From: Trifolium pratense
Taxonomy: Eukaryota; Streptophyta; Magnoliopsida; Fabales; Fabaceae
Assembly (NCBI RefSeq): GCF_020283565.1
Contig: NC_060063.1
Location: 42,678,856 to 42,742,855, forward strand
DNA length: 64,000 nt
Direction: 5' to 3'
Below the pieces are notes generated by a model. That model had not been told where the DNA came from and did no database searches. It saw only the letters and a list, made by a program, of their open reading frames with translations. Made by a program: the position numbers and the translations under genes. Shown one piece after another: positions 22,356-33,600 of the stretch; the stretch's first letter is position 1, and the number at the start of each line of letters is the position of its first letter.

Positions 22356-24605
22356 TGTAACACCCTAACCCATACTACCCTTAAAAACGCAATTTTAAAA
22401 ACTTTTTAACAAGTGTAAAGGCAGAGTGCCACGCGGTAATTAAAACACAAGCATACACACAGAGCATCATGAAATTTAACATGAAAAGCAACAACGGATT
22501 CCAATCAAACCAAGCATGCATATATATACATATATATATACATAAGCCAAATTCATCCCTAAGGATGTCACTTATACAAGAACTAGCATATCAAAAGGTA
22601 ACACCGATATACGATGAAATCCAAGCGTAAACCCCGACTCGATGTTACATTACCAGAGCATTTACTATTTACAAATTCTAGTCAAAAGCTAGTACTAAGA
22701 GGAGTAATCTATTCTAAGTCTCCTCACCAAAAGGTACTTCAACACCACGCTAGAACCGCAGTCTAAACGTCGGCACAATCCTCAGCCTGAATATCTGAAC
22801 CCCCAAAGGTCCAGCAAATAACACAAAGCAGAGAGTTAGAAAAACATAATCGCATATCATACGAGCATAAGAAAAGCCTTACACTTTCGAGCTATCATAC
22901 ATATTCTAACTCACGCCAAAACATTGTACTAAACAATTATCAATTAATAAAGTTCAACACAATTCGACCAGATAATGTCACATACCACTTATCAAATATA
23001 TGCGCATTTACCCTAAGGTATCTAATGCCAATTAATTCACTGTCATGCCATCCCTAGACATAACTAAATGCATGTGGTACCAAGATGTCACACCAACGGT
23101 GGACCAAGAACAGTTTTATATCATGCTGGATATGTCGGAACTTACCGAACCATCTTATCTCCCTTGGATAAGCCAAAACAGTTTTATATCCTGTTGGATA
23201 GCAGCTCTGGACTCATGGATTCATCTAATCCGATCCTCGGCTTCATTATGGACACATAATCCATTTTCGTTATTGGAACCCAAGTTTCCAATGTTCACAT
23301 ACAATCATGAATGCATGATTACTTTTAAACACATCAAATACATGACGCTATCTAGCTCGAAGCTATTCATTCACTGATGCGGAAACACAATTCCGACATC
23401 TAACACATTAGAATAACACAATATCCTATCACTCAATTCATAATTATTCACATGATAATTATCTGCATACTCATTTTTATACACACAAGGTTTCATTTAC
23501 ACTTATGTCATAAAACATACATCATTCTCTTAACATTGCAAATTAATGTTAAAACATAAACATAGTCACTTGAACTGCAAGTCATTGCATACGCGTGCGA
23601 ATCATATAACGATTAACAATAAGCATTAACAACATCAACATGTATCAACAAACATGTAAGGATACCCTTAAACCATGTTACAAGTGCCTAATTGCACTTA
23701 AAACAATTATCAAAAAGTTGCTGTCACAGTGCTGTTCGCTGAGCGAATCCGTAGCGAACCCGTAGCGAACACGTAGCGAACACGTAGCGAACACGTAGCG
23801 AACACGTTCGCTGTAGCGAACAGGTAGCGAACTACACCAGAAATATCTGTTCTTGAGTTATCTAAGGCGGTTTAACATTGATTCCACTCAAAAATTCATC
23901 TAAACATGTTATAAATTCATATAAACAGCTATTCTAAACATATATGGTATCAAGGAACATTAATCATCCCTTCCAAACATCCAAATACCTCTAATAATCA
24001 AAATCAAGCCAATTTCTTGAGTTTTAAGCAACTTTTATAAACTTTTTCAACATGATCCAAACACATACATATTTATCATGAAATCAAGCTAGTGATTAAC
24101 ACATACAAAGTAATGATGAAGAACATCACACTCACATACAAAAGCTTATCAAAAGTCTAAAAGAAATTGAGTGGGAGAGTTCGGGAACGGAGACATAGAC
24201 AATCTCCCCCCTCCTTGTCACTCAAGAATCATGAATTCTAATCTCTTACCTTAAGCAAAGATGATGATCCAAGCCTTTCCTCTCCTCTCTTGCTCGTGAA
24301 TCTCTTAGCCAAACCCTAGCTCTTGCTCTATCTTGCTTCTACTCACTCAAACTCAAAGAAATGAATTTATGAAATTATTCATGTGTTTGACTTGTTACTT
24401 ATACTACTTTCCAAATGTCATGAACCAAGCCCAAATGGCTTAGGCCCATGCCTCTCACGCCCATAAGCCCAAAACAATGGTTCTCGCGTCTAATAACTTA
24501 CGTTCGGCTAAACAATTATTCGTCGCTCACTAAAATAATAAAAGCCAATTAATAAATAAAATAACATTTAACAAAATATACGAATACGAAAAATGGGTCG
24601 TTACA
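22356..24605 (-). repeat. 5' LTR of the gypsy element
   Basis: 2250 bp, bounded as the other LTR. It has four GTAGCGAACAC units (23762-23805). The GCGAA-rich block sits in the part of the LTR where U3 regulatory repeats are usual; transcription would start within this LTR and run leftward. Confidence 0.97.
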
Positions 24606-24950
24606 AAACGTATTGCTCATTTTTTAATATGAGTCAATTTTATTTATGGAATTTTGTTCACATAGGTAAATGAAATAACGGTGTAGAAGGAAAACCAACT
24701 GATAACAAGAAATAAAATATCGTGGTAGTTCAAGATATTAACCACCGTTAGCAACTTGCAACCAACCACCATATACACAACATAATACATAAGAGAGAGA
24801 CAATAAGGTTCTAATAGCAAAAAAAGACAAGTGTCAATCTCTAAGATAGTCCACATAGGATTTTAAGTCCACATATTCTTTTTTTTTCCATTCATGCGGG
24901 CTTTTTGGACCGTTCTTGCATTTTTAGTTGATTAAGCCAATCCATTAGGA
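24606..24950. repeat. ~455-bp tandem repeat, rest of copy 2 and start of copy 3
   Basis: Resumes exactly where copy 2 was interrupted (after the AAACG duplication) and reads into a third, partial copy at about 24808-24920, with a few substitutions. Similarity fades after CTTTTTGGACCGTTCTTGCA. Confidence 0.85.
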
Positions 24951-25269
24951 TTCTACATCAAAATTATTGGTTCTTATTGGAACTTAAATAAAACACTACA
25001 ATTTACCTACAAATTTTAATATAGTAAGTATCGGGAGGTGCAATTATTGTAGGCAGAAGGACCTGTTGGGTCTTACGACCCACAACCCGTTTTTGAGCCC
25101 GGTCCGTTTGGATGTTTGTTTAACAAAGGAAGAGACAAACAAAGTAAACCCTATCCATTCATCTTATCCTTCCAACGAGTTCCACGCGATTTCCCAACTT
25201 CCCGTCAAAGTTGCCGCTCAACAAGGATATTCGCTCAAGTCTTCAAATCGTATCCGTTCATTATCGAGG

Positions 25270-27228
25270 ATGGCTTCTTCATCTGCGATCAGGTAGTATC
25301 TTTTTCAATTGTTTTTTTCTTTTGTACTTTTCGACAACATGAGGGACCATTTCATACGACTTTGAACTCTCAATCTATTTGTGGATAATATAGTATACTG
25401 TATATTCATCTGTAACATGTACTTTAACAAAATTAATTAATACTTTTTGTCAATTATACACATGTTTCTCAATCTCTCTATATGTCGTTTTCAACATAAA
25501 TTGGGTCTTAGGTGAAACTTTGCTTTCTTAGTAGGTATATTATTCAAACATTGAAAAAAAATACTCATGTTACTTTTATTTTGACTTTTTCATATTTTAT
25601 AAGAAACAAATCTGGTGATCAATCCAAAGTTACATGTTGGTTCCAAACTGAAGTACATCCTTCTAAGGTAAATTTCATGAACCAATAGTTGAGTTATTGT
25701 TCTTCATGTGAATCAATTAATTAACAGTTTCTCACATTCAATTAATGGACATTATACTTTATCTTTATATTATATTAGGAGGAAATTTATATTTGTCCTG
25801 CATTTGCTAAGAAGTACATACCCAAAATGAACTTGAAATACTTTGGATGGATCAAGAGTAAAAATAGAAATCAAAACTATGGATGCACTATGGTTGTTTT
25901 CAAGTGGAAGAATGATCAATATTATATTAGTGATGGTAGAGTTGTTGCCAGGAGGAATGGCATTAAGGTACCAACCATTGTCACCCTATACTTTGAGGGC
26001 GAAGATAACACTTTTACCATGTGGCCTGGAACACTTGAAGAACGTCCTAAATTTTTTAAATTGAGTCATTCAATTTATCCTAATAGGTAACTATTTATGT
26101 GTTTTTTTGTATATTGCCAATAACAAATGTGAATTGTTATTTAATTATATACTAATGTATATCTTCGTAATTTTCTTATCAAACAGCTCTAATGGCTGGT
26201 CATTTAATCCAGAAACGCATTTCGAAACTGTTATTTACCCATATAAGGTATTGACTATGTAGCAAATACTTTTATTTGTATATACGAAATTTTTATTTCA
26301 AACTATTCCTATTGATAGAGTTATTTATAACTTATGATTTATATGCCTATATGAAATGTAGGAAAGAATTGACATTTGCCCTACCTTTGTGGGAAACTTT
26401 GAAAGCATCATCAATTTTGAAAATCCTGTATCATTAATAAACAGTAAGAAACAAGAATGTGAGGTGTTTCTTAAATGTAGTAAAGGTATATGGTATTTCA
26501 GTGATGGAGAAGAAGTTTGCAAGGCATTTGGATTTAAGAAACCCACGTCTGTCTTCTTGAATTTTCAATTTAAGGATAATCCTTTTGATCTTATTGAAAA
26601 AAGAGCTAGGCAGACTGCTCCTATTGTTGAAGATCTTGCTGATAAAATCCCAGTGATTGAGATATCTTCTGATTCCAACGAAGAAGAAGATGACGATGAC
26701 GATGAGGATGACGAATCAGAAGACGAAGATGACGATGACGATCACGATGAGGATGAGGACCCTGGACCTTTTGGCATGGTTTATAATGTTGAGGATGTTG
26801 TTGAGGATGATGAAGATCGTCTTTGTTATAATCACTTTGATGTTGAGATCACAGAGTCCATGGCATATTCCAACCAAGTTATGGTAAGTGTAATTTCTAA
26901 TTAGTAATGTTAACAGTTGCTTTATAACTTTAATTCTTCCTTCAATTTATTTATCCCTAATTTCATTTTATTGTAGCATTTTCCCAACCCAACATCGAAA
27001 CATGCTCTTCGGCCAAGTCAGACGGAGATTTATATTCGAGATATTAACACAGGAAGAGTAATCAATTGCAAAATCAAGACTTCGACCCGCAATAAGAATG
27101 AAAGATATCTTGGGAAAGGTTGGTATGATTTCAAGCAAGAGCTTATGTTGATGCCTGGAGATGTGTTGAAGTGCTCAGTTGAAGACCCGCCACATTACCT
27201 CAATGTCATGATTATCCGTCGAGCTTGA
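25270..27228 (+). CDS. Multi-B3-domain DNA-binding protein, six exons
   Basis: Exons 25270-25292, 25604-25667, 25779-26086, 26187-26247, 26362-26883, 26977-27228; all junctions are GT-AG and in phase, giving 409 residues starting MASSSAIR. Three B3-like folds: residues ~17-110 (TCWFQTEVHPSK, ICPAFAKKY, MVVFKWKNDQYYISDG), ~135-225 (THFETVIYPYK, ICPTFVGNF, GIWYFSDGEEV) and a C-terminal one (~326-409: IYIRDINTGRVINCKIKTST, RYLGKGWYDFKQELMLMPGD). An acidic linker of mostly Asp and Glu (about residues 250-275) lies between the second and third. B3 domains bind DNA in plant transcription factors; the target here is unknown. It closely resembles the B3 gene at 28.5-29.7 kb, so the two are paralogs. 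Confidence 0.85.
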
Positions 27229-28123
27229 TTTTGTTAAGAAGGACCTGTTGATTATAAGAGCATTTGGCAATTATGTAATGATGGTTTATAGTTTGGATTA
27301 TTTTGGCAAACAATGCATCCATGTTTCTGCTGTTTTGGCTATTATATGTAATATATTTTGAACAACTTATGAATTACTATCATGTAATGTACTTTAACTA
27401 TGTTTCAAGACTTATATTGTGTGTATTAATCTTGCGTATGAATTTAGTGCTTATAGCATTGCAGCTTATTGCATAGGAGCTTATATCATAAATGATTAAT
27501 AACCTCTTTACATTTCAATATGTACTTTGAAAAGTACTTACATAAACTAAAATGTTTCCAAGTGTGATTACATAAGCACTTATAAATTGTTAACAAAATG
27601 TATATAAGCACTATGGCAAAGTATGACATAATATCTCAGCATCATTCAATATATAACAAAGGTTTATTGAACTTTTATTTTGCCATACCAAATATTTAAA
27701 ATAATGATGTATAAAAAATTTCAAAGAATACTAATCCGATTTTGCAATTTTTATTTTTGAAGAAAATAAAAAAATAAATAGAAAACCCAAGTTCGTGAAA
27801 GTTGAGTGGAACATCGTTAATGACAAATAGCACTTCTCTGGTTCGATTTTGCAAAACTTTTTGTTACAAAATATAAAAAACTAAATAGAAAACCTAAGTT
27901 CGTGAAATTGAGTGGAACACTGTTCGCGACAAATATCAGTTCTTTTTAATTTATCAACACACTATTATAACAATTTATGTCAATGTATAAGCTCTCATTA
28001 GTTTCAAACAAGCCAATGGTAAAAATTATATATCCAACCCGTTCGATGCAGTTTTCATTACCACGTCAACTTCAATTTTGAAAAGATTATGGTTATCAAT
28101 AATAACATAAAGAATTTAATTTA
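27229..28123. repeat. Spacer containing a ~107-bp tandem duplication
   Basis: The 3' UTR region of the B3 gene is followed by two copies of a ~107-bp segment (about 27737-27840 and 27843-27948). Both contain CGATTTTGCAA, TAAATAGAAAACC, AAGTTCGTGAAA and TTGAGTGGAACA. No gene is recognised. Confidence 0.7.
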
Positions 28124-28287
28124 TATGCACCGTATGTATAAACTTATTTTGCACACGCGTCCAATAATGTCATTCCTTCGCATTATCTATGCTAATTAAA
28201 AATACATTATGTGTCACATTCTTTAAATGGTGTGGCAACGCATCATTAGATATATGTGTAAAAAAAAAATTACACCGACGGTGCATA
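28124..28287. mobile_element. Short TIR MITE next to the Helitron start
   Basis: The left end TATGCACCGTATGTATAA and the complement of the right end TATGCACCGTCGGTGTAA form ~18-bp terminal inverted repeats around 164 bp of AT-rich DNA. The target duplication is not clear. The family is unassigned. Confidence 0.55.
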
Positions 28288-28499
28288 ACAATTAAACTCT
28301 AATATAAAAGAGTCTTATACACACATTTTTATCGTCTACTTCAATTGGGCTTACAAATCTGATAATATCATAGATTATTTAGGCCCAACTCTTGATCCAG
28401 CCTACATTTGCAAATACATATTAGAAAAGTCATCGTGGCACGACATCATCTTCCTCCTTCATCCTCTTCTTCGTCATACTGTTCACACCATCTTCTACA

Positions 28500-29725
28500 A
28501 TGGAATCTTCAATTAACAGGTAACAACTATCTATACCTTACTCTTTGCGACATTCAATTGATTTGCGACCCACAATTTTTTTTAATCGTCATCTAATGTT
28601 GGATAGAAAGAGGATAGTGACATAGGTTATTAGGAGCAGATTTGTTTTTGGAGAAAATATGAATTCCTCATCATTCGCATAATTAGTCAAAAAGTTAATT
28701 ACATTACTCTAATTTCTAAATCTTTTTTCAGCGAACATCTAAATGATAGAAATATTGACATAATACTGACGAATGTAATAATGTTAATGTGTTTATACAA
28801 TGAATTTCAGCATTCCTTCACAATCTCTCCATGATAGACCTGCTTGGTTTAAAACAGTTATTGACCCTGATAAGGTATTCTCAATTTATTTCATTTATTT
28901 GATATTTTATTTAGATATACATTGGTTTAATATTTAGCGTTGATGCTGATATAATTTGCATACATCAACTTTGTTTTAGGACGAAATTCATATGTGTCCA
29001 CTTTTTGTTAAGAATTGGTCAAGTCAGATGAATTTTGAAAAAACTGGATGGATTATAAATGGTAATAAAGAGAGAACTATGGTGGTGTTCAACTGTGACA
29101 ATGGTAAATGGTATATTAGTTCTGGAATTATAGTTGCCGTGAGAAATGGATTTACAGTACCAACGGAAGTTTATCTTTATTACCAAATGAAGCGTAATAA
29201 TTTATTGATGTTCGAATCAATTATGAGTCAATTCGCTCCTCCTTATGAGGCTCCCTGTGAATCCGATGAACATCCATGTTCTGGTTTTTTTTATAATGAG
29301 CAAAACAATGAGGATGTTGAGGTTCAACAACTTAATACTCAAGGTACTGAAGATATGGATCAATCACATATCTATAAATTTGATGTCAAGATCACAAGTG
29401 CAATCATTAACAATAATGAATTTCAAGTAGGTCATATTTAATCCATCAATAACTGTTGTGTTTCAACTAAATTTTTTTACTATTTTGAGTTTCACTTTTA
29501 ATTTTATATCAGGAATTTCAAAACACATCGTCGAAGTATGTTCTCAAAGTCAAGGCTGAGAAAATTTCTGTTACGGCTTTGGACACAAGCGAAGTTTGGA
29601 ATTGCGAAATAATGCCATGTAATCATGTTGGCCAAGTCAAAAAAGATGTTGGTGAAGGGTGTTACCACTTTAAGTTGAAAAATAGGTTGATGGTTGGCGA
29701 TGTCTTGCGGTTCAGAAAAAAATGA
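28500..29725 (+). CDS. B3-domain protein carried at the Helitron 5' side
   Basis: Exons 28500-28519, 28811-28874, 28980-29426, 29513-29725; all junctions GT-AG, phases consistent, 247 residues starting MESSIN. The first B3-like fold (residues ~15-115: AWFKTVIDPDKDEIHMCPLF, then MVVFNCDNGKWYISSGIIVA and NGFTVPTEVYL) aligns by eye with the first fold of the six-exon B3 gene at 25.3 kb, with the same intron positions (after codon 7 and after DK/SK). The second fold (~180-247: YVLKVKAEKISVTALDTSEV, then GEGCYHFKLKNRLMVGDVLR) is the C-terminal one. It is shorter than its neighbour because the middle fold is missing. It starts about 200 bp inside the proposed Helitron 5' end. Confidence 0.82.
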
Positions 29726-30664
29726 AATCAACCTATGTAGAAGTCAATGGAGGGTTCAAATTGTATTAGCCTTTTGTTGTATATAGATATTTAATATATA
29801 TTGTGTTTTAAACAATATTTCAATTATTGTGTTAGTGGAACATGTTGTGAGAATTTGTTGTAATATTTTCAATGCTACAAGAGTTATGCCAATATTAGGC
29901 ATTTGATATATAATGTTGTTTTATGCATTCTTGGTTTATTAGTATTCCATTATTAATTGAAGGTTTTTTAATTACGATATACAAACAATGCTTGGCCATC
30001 GTATCTCTATATAAATTTCAATTATATATGGTTTGATGGTATGCATACAAATTCAGTTTTAAAGGTTTTCTTTTTATTAATATCATGCTAAACTTATAAC
30101 CTGTTAGGGTAATAACAAGTATAAGAAGACAAGCAATTGCATCCACAATTGCATGTGATGCCTAAATATCATTTTTAATTGTTGAATCCTCAAAGCACAT
30201 AGCAAATTGTCTTATTCTCAAGGCATATTTGCCCTTTTTCGTCCAACATTATTGTCTTGACAAAGACAATACAAAGTATTACCTATTCTCCAAATTTTAC
30301 TTTCCTATAGGAAAGTTAGATATTATAGGTTGATGAAAGAGACAACACTCTTTTGCATTTCCATTTTTTATGCCACTTATACCAATATGTTGAAAGTGAA
30401 CACACAATATAACCTAAAGAAGGTTTATCTTAAGTTGACTATCTTTTTTGTTTTCTTCCCAATTTGTTTATTACACCAATACCGAACAACTTTGTGAAAA
30501 GCCTTGGGTTTCATCTCTCCTCAAACCAATGCATTCTTCACAAAAATTTTCATGAGTTCCTATAATTTGAGGATCATCACTCCTATAGGTTTCAACATTT
30601 GTTAGCCAAAATATGTTTAACTAAAATACCTTCATGGTATATTTATAAATTCAAAGTTCAATCA

Positions 30665-33600
30665 ATGAATATTTCTCAATCAAAGATAGCAAGATTCAGT
30701 AGGAAACAAAAGTTACATAATCATACAAGCAACAAGAATGGCTCTTCTTCAGGTTTGTACTTCCCAATCCTTTGTTTCTTCAAAATACTTAGAGGTTTAT
30801 ATTTAATATTTATATTTAGTATTCATGTCTAATCTAATTGTTCTTACTGACAGAAAATATTCAACCAAATTTGGGTCAAAGCTCTTTCAATAATACATCA
30901 TCTGGTTCAGGTAAAACAAGATTCATGAGCTTCCATAATTTTTGAAGTATACAATTGGCTATTTTTTTTGTTATTTCACTTACCTTTATTTTTTATAACT
31001 TGGAGGTATATTTGAAATGACAGAGAATATCATGCCAATGGATATCAGTATCCAATCCAACTATACAACAAAGGGAGAACTATTTAAGAGGAAAGCAGAC
31101 AGGATTCCATTGTCACCTTTGACTCAAGGTATTGCAAATGATATTTTTAATGTCAATAGGATTCTTTGCAAGTAGCATACCGTAACGATATATTTCTATT
31201 TGAAACAGGAAGCATATTGACTACAAACGTAGAAAGTGATATGAACCAAAACATTCCTGCAAAAAGAATTAGAATTCCAAATCCTAAGTATTTTTCTCCT
31301 GTATCATGTGTTGTTAACTCTTCAAATGAGTCGAGCTCTAAATCATCAAGATCAAGACCTAAGCAACAAGGTTAATTACAATATTATTTATTTGACACTT
31401 TGTATTATCTGGTTTTGCATTTATCATAAAAGCAAGCGATTTATTAATCTAATATTATACGGTTTTACATATACAGGAACAAATACAGGTAAATCTAAAG
31501 TTGCAGTTCCTGCGTTATCAAGAAGAAATAATCACACTTCAAAAAGGTTTCCGCTACATAATAAATATATTGGTGTTCAAAGAATAGATTTTGATGATGA
31601 AACCAATGGTCAGTATATTACTACTAAGTTTTATTTGTCTAATGCGTTAAATATAATGTTGGGCTACTAAACTAATTACTACATTGCAATTCAGGTTCTT
31701 CTAATGTGGTAAATGACATGGATGTATATAAATCCAATTTGTATGCAAGTTCTGAAATTGAAGGTATGTATTGAATCTACTTCTATATGTATAAAAGAAT
31801 ATTTTTTTAAATTAGTCTTTATTAATATATTGATTATAATGGTCAACCAGGAGTCATTAACTTTGGCATGCCTGAAATTACATGCAAGTGGTGTAATGCT
31901 GAATTATGGTATGAGGAAAGAGCGGAAAAGACAAGGCATGGTATTGATATAGAATTTTCAATTTGTTGTGCAAAAGGAAAAGTTGAACTTCCTCTTCTTA
32001 AAAAACCTCCAGACCTTTTACTAGCTTTAATAAATGGCCGTGATCGACGTAGTAAGAACTTTCAGGAGAACTATAGAGCTTTCAACAGTATGTTTGCTTT
32101 CACGTCATTAGGCGGTCACATAAATTACAACATTAATGATGGTGGTGGACCTCCTCAATTTATTTTAAGTGGTCAAAATTATCACAGAATTGGATCTTTA
32201 GTACCAGAAGCAGGAACAACTCCTAAGTTTGCACAGTTATATATCCATGATACTGAAAATGAAGTGAACAACCGAGCTGCGTGCTTTAGGTTAGTAGTTT
32301 GTAAAGTTTAATCGAAACATAATTACAATTACATGTGTTATATATGCCTAATACTTTTCTATTTTTCAGGTCTGATAACAACAAAAAAGATCCCATTGAT
32401 ATTTCTTTAGTTAAAGATCTTAAAGAAATGATAGATTATTGCAATCCACTTGCTAAGTCTTTTAGGAAGGTTAGAGATGCTATTCAATCCGGTACTACTC
32501 ATAATTTGTCATTAAGATTATATCGAAAGCGAACAAATGATTCAAGAATGCATAATATACCTACAGTTGATGAGGTTGCTGGTTTGATAGTTGGTGACTT
32601 TGAAGACTCAGAAATTGGAAGAGATATTATTGTTAATGATAAACAGTATGGCTTGACTAGAATTCATGAAACTCATGTGTTGTTCCTGCCTCTTCAATAC
32701 CCGTTGTTGTTTCCTTGGGGTGAAAATGGTTGGGAACCAGATATTCCACATAGAAAGACAAAAGAAGTACCAACAAGTGAGAAGGAAGAAAGAGTTAAAA
32801 TTAGAGAATTCATGGCGTTCCGCATTCAAGAAAGAAAAAAAGAATTTGGGAACATTGTTTTTTCTAGGAGATTGTTTCAGCAGTTTGTGGTGGATTATTA
32901 CACTATGATAGAAGCCCAAAGGCTATCATTCATAAGAGAAAACCAAGATAAAATTCATTCTGATGTACTAAGTGGTCTACAAGAAGCTGTCGATAGGGGG
33001 GATGTGGATGCTTCAACAGTCGGAAGACGCATTATTTTGCCTGATTCTTTCACTGGAGGTCCGCGATACATGTTCAACAATTGTCAAGATGCTCAAGGAA
33101 TTTGCAAGAGATTTGGTTATCCTGATCTGTTCATAACAGTTACATGTAATGCAAATTGGCCTGAAATACGTAATTTCATTGAACCGAGAGGACTTCAACC
33201 TTCGGACCAACCAGATATTGTTGCCAGAGTATTCAAGATGAAACTGGATCAAATGATGTCGGACTTAAAAAAAGAACAAATATTTGGCAACGTCATAGCA
33301 GGTACGTGCTATTTATAGATGATTTACTCCACTCAATTCGTTTTGTCATTTATTGTAGCTTAATTAGTAATAGTACATTGATATGTTTACGTTATAATAG
33401 GTATGTATACTGTGGAGTTTCAAAAAAGAGGTCTTCCACATGCACATATGTTAATGTGGTTAGATGAAAAAAATAAGATTAAAACTGGTCATGATATTGA
33501 CAAGGTGATATCTGCTGAGCTTCCTCATCCTAAATTATATCCAAAACTTTATGCCGCTGTATCATCATTTATGATGCATGGCCCATGTGGTGAAGCAAAT

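Larger units (their letters stand above)
15634..24605 (-). mobile_element. Complete Ty3/gypsy LTR retrotransposon, probably Tekay/Del-type chromovirus
   Basis: An 8972-bp element with two nearly identical LTRs, each TG..CA bounded on the plus strand (TGTAACACCC ... GGGTCGTTACA), a primer-binding site, a polypurine tract, one intact gag-pol frame and a perfect 5-bp target duplication AAACG (15629-15633 and 24606-24610). It lies on the minus strand, so the right LTR is the 5' LTR. The domain order protease-RT-RNase H-integrase defines Ty3/gypsy. Long LTRs and a chromodomain-like C terminus suggest Tekay/Del, which is inference. LTR identity implies a very recent, possibly still active copy. Confidence 0.97.

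Noticed and set aside
26657..26887. Met/Thr-rich open frame
   Set aside because: It is the shifted frame of the acidic linker of the B3 gene, whose splice-consistent frame is clearly the real one.
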